Shown in pieces: positions 6,108 through 10,284 of a stretch of DNA of 12,780 nt (its first letter is position 1; each line of letters begins with the position of its first letter). The stretch comes from Vicinamibacteria bacterium. GTDB taxonomy: Bacteria > Acidobacteriota > Vicinamibacteria > Vicinamibacterales > 2-12-FULL-66-21. The notes below the pieces were generated by a model. The model was not told the DNA's origin. It was given only the letters and a program-made list of their open reading frames with translations, and made no database searches. The position numbers were made by a program, and so were the translations under genes. The stretch is from positions 1-12,780 of the forward strand of contig JAICSD010000075.1 of assembly GCA_025937075.1 (NCBI GenBank), read 5' to 3'.

Positions 6108-7025
6108 ATGCATCGTCAGCCTCTCGTCGCCCGTCAGCGTGAACGAATTGCCGCCGGCCTGCCGTTCGTAGAGTCGCTCGCCCGGCGTGTCGCGTCCTCG
6201 ATGCCGCATTCCATCGAGCTGGGGGATCTGGTCCAGGACGGCATGCTCGGTCTGATCGACGCCGCATACCGGTTCGACGAGGCCCGGGGCATCAAGTTCG
6301 AGACATTCGCGGAGCGCCGCGTGCGCGGCGCCATGATCGACGCCCTCCGGCGCGACGCCTGGCCGCGCGGCGTGCGGAGGCAGCGTCGCGAGCTCGAGGC
6401 CGCCCGCGAGGAGCTGCGCCGCGAGCTGGGCGCCGAGCCCTCGCTCGCCGACCTGGCGGCGCGCGTCGGTTCCGACGAAGCGCGTCTCGGCCGGACGATC
6501 GTCCGCATCAACACCATCGAATCGACGTCGCCGCTCTCCGCCGGGGAGAACCTCGACGGCTCGACGCTGCCGGCCGCGCTGGTGCCATCAGAGCCGCCGT
6601 CTCCGGATCGCTCGTACGAGGAACGCGAGGTCCGCGATCGCATCCGCGCCGCCATCGCGTCGCTGCCGCCGCGCGAACGCAAGGTCGTCGCCCTCTACTA
6701 CTATGGCGAGGCGACGATGAAGCAGATTGGCGCGGAGATTGGGGTCAACGAGTCGCGCGTCTCGCAGCTCCACGCGCGTGCGATTCAGCGGCTGCGCAAG
6801 GCGCTCGGCTCCGACGGCGATGATGCGCGCGCGCTGCGTCCGGCGATTCTCTCCTTCGAGCAGACGATGAAGCGGTTGAAGATGGCGAAGTCGGAGATGA
6901 AACCCGCGCCGGTCCGGACGCCTGCGTCGGGGGTCGTCCTCGCGTACAAGGCGCCCGCCGCGAAAACGCCGACCGTTCGGCCTGCGGCCAAGCCGGCGGG
7001 ACGCCGTATCGCCGCCGTGCGATAG
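6108..7025 (+). CDS. FliA/WhiG-type alternative sigma factor with an extended basic C-terminal tail
   Basis: The 305-aa protein is a group 3 sigma70-family factor. Region 2 (about 18-95) has LPFVESLARRVA, ELGDLVQDGMLGLIDAAYRFD (core binding) and GIKFETFAERRVRGAMIDALR (-10 recognition), followed by DAWPRGVRRQRRELEAA. Region 3 (about 100-140) has GAEPSLADLAARVG. Region 4 (about 183-233) has SLPPRERKVVALYYYGEATMKQIGAEIGVNESRVSQLHARAIQRLRKAL. FliA proteins normally end here at about 235-250 residues; this one adds about 70 residues rich in Lys, Ala and Pro (KPAPVRTPASG, KAPAAKTPTVRPAAKPAG). The ATG at 6108 is chosen over a TTG at 6072 because of AAGGAG just upstream. No flagellar genes and no FlgM anti-sigma candidate are in the window, so it may serve motility encoded elsewhere or another regulon. 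Confidence 0.92.
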   Translation: MHRQPLVARQRERIAAGLPFVESLARRVASSMPHSIELGDLVQDGMLGLIDAAYRFDEARGIKFETFAERRVRGAMIDALRRDAWPRGVRRQRRELEAAREELRRELGAEPSLADLAARVGSDEARLGRTIVRINTIESTSPLSAGENLDGSTLPAALVPSEPPSPDRSYEEREVRDRIRAAIASLPPRERKVVALYYYGEATMKQIGAEIGVNESRVSQLHARAIQRLRKALGSDGDDARALRPAILSFEQTMKRLKMAKSEMKPAPVRTPASGVVLAYKAPAAKTPTVRPAAKPAGRRIAAVR

Positions 7026-7038
7026 CCGCGATGTGCAG

Positions 7039-7059
7039 GCCGGGTCTCTGAGACCCGGC
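7039..7059. terminator. Strong hairpin between convergent genes
   Basis: GCCGGGTC (7039-7046) and GACCCGGC (7052-7059) form a perfect 8-bp stem around TCTGA, extendable to 10 bp. It lies 14 bases after the sigma-factor stop and 9 bases past the stop of the leftward kinase, so it could terminate both transcripts. There is no T tract on either side. The sequence also resembles dispersed intergenic palindromes of GC-rich genomes, so repeat status is an alternative. Confidence 0.6.
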
Positions 7060-7067
7060 ATCGGCCA

Positions 7068-8594
7068 TCAGAGAAGGATGTCCCGCGCCGTTCTGAGCAG
7101 ATCCCTGAGGCGGAACGGCTTCGCGAGCCAGCGGCAGCCCGTCTCCTCGAGGAATCGCTCCGCATCCGTGCCCGCAACGTCGCCGGTGACGAACAGGACG
7201 CGCCGCGTCAGATCGGGCGCGTCTCGCTCGAGCGTGCGGTAGAACGTCATCCCGTCCACGCGCGGCATCTTCAAATCGCAGATGATCAGATCGTACGAGC
7301 GGCGCTGCGTCTGCTGCAGCGCCTCCTCGCCATCACCCGCGCGATCGACGACATAGCCTGCATCGACGAGCGATTCGGCGACCGCCGCGCCGAGCGCCGC
7401 TTCATCTTCGACGACCAGCACCACGGATCCCTTCGTCGTGTCCTCGTGCCGATCGGCTGGCCGCGGCAGCGACGGCTTCACGGGTCCGTCGCCCACGGGC
7501 AGCGCGACGTAAAACGACGCGCCGCGTCCGGGCTCCGATTTCACGCTGATCCTGCCGCCGTGCTCCTGCACGATCGCGTACGCGACGGTCAGGCCCAGTC
7601 CCGTGCCCTTGCCGACTTCCTTCGTCGTGAAAAACGGATCGAAGATGCGCGGCTGCACATCTTCCGGCACACCAGGCCCATCGTCGTTCACTTCGAGGAC
7701 GACGGCATCAGCGTCGATGTCGTGCCAGGTGCGAAGGATCAGCGTTCCGCGGCCGTTGACGTTGAGCATCGCCTGTTCGGCGTTGATGATCAGATTCAGG
7801 AGCACCTGCTGAATCTGGTGCGGGTCGGCGAACACGAGGGGCAGTCCGGCAGGCAGCGCCTCGAGGATGTTGATGTTGCTCAGGCGCTGTTCGTACGAGC
7901 GGAGCGCGATCGTCTCGCGGACGACCTGATTGAGGTCCACCATCGCGCGCGTGGTGTGTCGCTTGCGCGCAAACGTCAGGAGGTTGCGGACGATCTTCGC
8001 GGCGCGCTCGGATTCGCTGAGGATCGTTTCGAGACCGCGGCGCGTCGGTTCGTCGACGGGCCGCTGCGACAGCCGCTCGGCCCACATCAGGATCGTCGCG
8101 AGCGGGTTGTTCAGCTCGTGCGCGACGCCGGAGATCGTCTGCCCGAGCGCGGCGAGCTTCTCCGCCTGCAGCAGCTGATGGTAGAGATCGCGTGCCTGAT
8201 CTTCGAGGCGCTTGCGTTCCGTGACGTCGCGCATCAGCGCGTCGACGCGGAGCCGGCCGGCCTCGTCGCGCTCGGCATGGGCCGTCACTTCGACCCAGAT
8301 CGGCACGCGATCCTCGCGCCGCAGGCGCATGACGTAATCGGTGACGGCGCCGTCGCGCTCGAGGCACTCGAGAAAGCCGGCACGCGCCTGCGGATCGACG
8401 AAGCGTTCGGGCGCGAACGGCAGCAGGTACTCCTGCGGTGTTTCGACCGCGAGGCCGAAAATCAGCTTCAGGTGTGGATTTGCCGAGAGCGTGGCGCTCT
8501 CTGGACCGGAAATCGTGCCGATGTACACGCCCTCATGGACCGCTTCGAAGAGCCGCGCGAACGCCAGGCCCGCGTCCGAGAGCTCGGGGGTCAT
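7068..8594 (-). CDS. Cytoplasmic PAS-hybrid histidine kinase with C-terminal receiver
   Basis: The 508-aa protein is a hybrid sensor kinase. The PAS domain (about 11-127) ends in the PAC-like stretch RLRREDRVPIWVEVTAHAERD and LMRDVTERKRLE. A coiled linker is followed by HisKA with His159 (GVAHELNNPLATILMWAERL). HATPase_c has the N-box Asn271 (IINAEQAM), DDGPGV at 304-309, FDPFFTTK and GKGTGLGL at 328-335. The receiver (about 390-508) has Glu396/Asp397, phosphoacceptor Asp440 (LIICDLKMPRVDG), Thr470 and Lys492 (AKPF). No transmembrane segment or signal peptide is visible, so it should sense a cytoplasmic cue. Its ATG overlaps the second stop of the selenoprotein frame (ATGA, 8594-8591), implying coupled translation; a GAGGG just upstream could also support independent initiation. 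No partner response regulator with a DNA-binding domain is adjacent. Confidence 0.95.
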   Translation of the reverse strand: MTPELSDAGLAFARLFEAVHEGVYIGTISGPESATLSANPHLKLIFGLAVETPQEYLLPFAPERFVDPQARAGFLECLERDGAVTDYVMRLRREDRVPIWVEVTAHAERDEAGRLRVDALMRDVTERKRLEDQARDLYHQLLQAEKLAALGQTISGVAHELNNPLATILMWAERLSQRPVDEPTRRGLETILSESERAAKIVRNLLTFARKRHTTRAMVDLNQVVRETIALRSYEQRLSNINILEALPAGLPLVFADPHQIQQVLLNLIINAEQAMLNVNGRGTLILRTWHDIDADAVVLEVNDDGPGVPEDVQPRIFDPFFTTKEVGKGTGLGLTVAYAIVQEHGGRISVKSEPGRGASFYVALPVGDGPVKPSLPRPADRHEDTTKGSVVLVVEDEAALGAAVAESLVDAGYVVDRAGDGEEALQQTQRRSYDLIICDLKMPRVDGMTFYRTLERDAPDLTRRVLFVTGDVAGTDAERFLEETGCRWLAKPFRLRDLLRTARDILL

Positions 8595-9175
8595 CGCCCT
8601 CGCGCGACTGGCGGCGTCGGGGTCATCGTGGGGAACGAGGATCGATACTTGGCTTCGATTGCGGCTCGGATGTCCGCGATTCCTGCTCCTGCCGAGTGCA
8701 TCTGCATCGCGTCACGCGCGACGTCGAGGCAGACCGCTCAACCGACGCCGTGCGGTTCCCACGCCGTCGGACGTCCGCGCGCGTCGCGGGCCGCCACGAA
8801 GCAGTCGTCGTTGTGGCGATGGCCGCGCGATTCGCAGCCGCAGAAGCACGGCACGTGACTGAGCACTTCGGGGTGCCTCGCGGCGAACGCGTAGACGGCC
8901 CGTACGACTTCCATCGGCCTCGCGGGTGCGAACGGCGTGATCGGCAGCGCCGGAATGTCGGCGTCCGTCAGCTCGATTGCGTGCTGCGGCGCGTTGGCCC
9001 CGGTCCGCGTCGGCGCGGGAGCCGCTTCGGGTGCGCTCGGCTGCTGTCCGGCTGCCGCGGCCTCGGGCTGCGAGGGTGGTGCCTGTGCCGGCGACGCCGA
9101 GGGCGAGCTGCAGCCGCCAAGCGACGCGAACAGCACCGCGGCCGCGAGTCCACACGAGATTCCGGCCCTCGACAT
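8591..9175 (-). CDS. PCYCGC-motif lipoprotein, predicted selenoprotein (in-frame TGA = Sec146)
   Basis: The N-terminus is a lipoprotein signal (MSRAGISCGLAAAVLFASLGGC, lipobox LGGC, lipidated Cys22), then a Ser/Ala/Pro-rich linker (23-65). The PCYCGC-type domain follows, with PCFCGC at 109-114, GHRHNDDCF with Cys125, and WEPHG at 139-143. TGA at 8740-8738 would end the protein at 145 aa. The frame instead continues 48 codons with normal codon bias: AVCLDVARDAM, a helix GAGIADIRAAIEAKY and a PTMTPTPP tail, matching the family C-terminus as I remember it. The TGA replaces the first Cys of C-x-x-C (UAVC). The final TGA overlaps the kinase start (ATGA). A SECIS-like hairpin lies just after the TGA. 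The family's function is unknown; Cys/His content suggests thiol redox or metal binding at the membrane surface. The alternatives, a nonsense mutation or a sequencing error, fit less well. Confidence 0.8.
8701..8733 (-). promoter_or_regulatory. Candidate bacterial SECIS element downstream of the in-frame TGA
   Basis: Read leftward after TGA (8740-8738), the mRNA can fold as follows: TCTGC/GCAGA (5 bp), a C-T mismatch, TCG/CGA (3 bp), a bulged A, CGTC/GACG (4 bp), and a 6-base apical loop GCGCGT. The loop begins at base 19 after the TGA and its first base is G. This fits the general description of bacterial SECIS elements: a stem-loop within the coding region, loop 16-37 bases from UGA, and a G among the first two loop bases. 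A competing short hairpin (CGCG-CGTGA-CGCG) is possible in this GC-rich stretch. Confidence 0.6.
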
Positions 9176-9198
9176 GGGCCAATCTTAGCATCGATAAT
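9169..9198 (+). promoter_or_regulatory. Candidate promoter giving a leaderless SDR transcript
   Basis: TCGACA (9169-9174) and GATAAT (9193-9198) are 18 bases apart, each one base off consensus. Transcription would start around 9205-9207, at or next to the SDR ATG (9207). No Shine-Dalgarno precedes that ATG, consistent with a leaderless mRNA. The lipoprotein gene starts on the other strand at 9175, so only 31 bases separate the two divergent starts. On the minus strand TAAGAT (9187-9182) is a weaker -10 candidate, also implying a very short leader. Confidence 0.4.
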
Positions 9199-9206
9199 CG
9201 GGTCCC

Positions 9207-10019
9207 ATGTTCGATCCCGCACTGCTGCAAGGGCGCGTTGCCGTGATCACGGGCGGCGGCACCGGCATCGGGCTCGCGATTGCACGCAGGCTGGGCACGC
9301 TCGGCGCCCGCATCGTAATTGCCAGCCGACAGGCGGAGCACCTCGAGCACGGCTGCGCTGCGCTTCGCGAGTCGGGCGTCGACGCGCTTGCGGCGCAGCT
9401 CGACGTCCGCAAGCCGGAGCAGATCGACGAGATGATCGAGCGGACCGTCAGGCATTTCGGCGGCCTCGACATCCTGATCAACAACGCCGCCGGTAACTTC
9501 GTCTGTCGTGCGGAGGATCTGTCGCCGAACGGATGGAACGCGGTCGTGTCCATCGTCCTCAACGGGAGCTTCTACTGCGCGCGCGCGGTCGGCCAGTACA
9601 TGATCGCCGCGCGCCGCGGCGGATCCATCGTGTCGATCCTTGCGAACTACATCTGGACGGGCAGCCCCGGGACGATCCATTCAGCGGCGGCCAAAGCTGG
9701 TGTGATGTCGATGACGCAGACGCTCGCCGTCGAATGGGCGACGCACGGGATTCGCGTGAACGCCGTCGCGCCCGGACCGATCGAGTCCCCGGGCGCCGCA
9801 CGGCAGCTCTGGAGCTCGCAGGCGGACGTCGATCGCATCACCGCGATGGTGCCGCTCGGGCGCTGGGGAAAACCGGAGGAGGTGGCGAACGCTGTCGCAT
9901 TTCTCGTCTCGCCTCTCGCCTCGTTCATCACCGGCGAGGTGCTCACGATCGACGGCGGCGCTCGTTTGAGCGCCGGATCCTTCGGATTCGTCCACTCAGG
10001 GTCGAATCCGCGCTCCTGA
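9207..10019 (+). CDS. SDR-family oxidoreductase resembling 2,4-dienoyl-CoA reductase
   Basis: The 270-aa protein is a Rossmann-fold short-chain dehydrogenase. The dinucleotide motif is TGGGTGIG at 15-22, Arg41 after the second strand fits NADPH preference, and NNAAGN is at 92-97. The standard YxxxK is absent; instead HSAAAK occurs, with Ser159 and Lys163. Tyr148 (ANYIW) and Asn97 match the spacing of the Asn/Tyr/Ser/Lys catalytic set described for mitochondrial 2,4-dienoyl-CoA reductase, and APGPIESPGA at 188-197 is also typical of that branch. The likely reaction is NADPH-dependent reduction of 2,4-dienoyl-CoA during unsaturated fatty-acid beta-oxidation. No other fatty-acid genes are adjacent. 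Other enoyl- or ketoacyl reductase roles remain possible, as SDR substrates are hard to predict. Confidence 0.88.
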   Translation: MFDPALLQGRVAVITGGGTGIGLAIARRLGTLGARIVIASRQAEHLEHGCAALRESGVDALAAQLDVRKPEQIDEMIERTVRHFGGLDILINNAAGNFVCRAEDLSPNGWNAVVSIVLNGSFYCARAVGQYMIAARRGGSIVSILANYIWTGSPGTIHSAAAKAGVMSMTQTLAVEWATHGIRVNAVAPGPIESPGAARQLWSSQADVDRITAMVPLGRWGKPEEVANAVAFLVSPLASFITGEVLTIDGGARLSAGSFGFVHSGSNPRS

Positions 10020-10052
10020 CAAATCTGCCACGCAGTAGAAGTTGTCTCCGCG

Positions 10053-10068
10053 GCAGACGCCTGTCTGC
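10053..10068 (+). terminator. Short perfect hairpin downstream of the SDR gene
   Basis: GCAGAC and GTCTGC form a 6-bp stem around GCCT, 33 bases after the SDR stop, without a T tract; terminator function is uncertain. The rest of the gap to 10284 holds no convincing gene. TACATA near 10150 is the only -10-like hexamer I noticed ahead of the Kelch gene, and it lacks a good -35. Confidence 0.3.
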
Positions 10069-10284
10069 GCTGGGGATGCAGAACCGGTGCGCGGAGCTAC
10101 GTAGTCAGCGACGTTTGCCTGGGCCCGCGCGGCGGCTGGCCCGTTGGCCTACATAGGGTTCCCGACCGGCCACACCTTCCGCGGTGCTATTGCCGAGCTC
10201 GGGCACGGCGACTGCACAATTCGCCGCCGTCTCCCTCTCGTCAACTTGGAGCTTTCGCGCTCGCCGAGCGCGCCCGAGGCAGGT

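Noticed and set aside
5921..6142. 73-aa frame in the leader of the sigma-factor gene
   Set aside because: Composition is AT-rich without codon bias, no ribosome site, no recognisable domain; it overlaps the sigma-factor start in another frame.
7446..8858. 470-aa + strand frame opposite the hybrid kinase
   Set aside because: The kinase on the other strand has every catalytic motif; this frame is its mirror and runs into the lipoprotein gene.
8738..9175. Lipoprotein gene ending at the first TGA (145 aa), or a pseudogene cut by a nonsense mutation
   Set aside because: The same frame stays open for 48 codons with normal codon bias, completes the family C-terminus, and its second stop overlaps the kinase ATG; a SECIS-like hairpin follows the TGA.
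8712..9680. 322-aa open frame on the minus strand
   Set aside because: It crosses the divergent start regions of two well-supported genes, has Arg/Ala-rich low-complexity translation and no domain; it is a GC-driven shadow.
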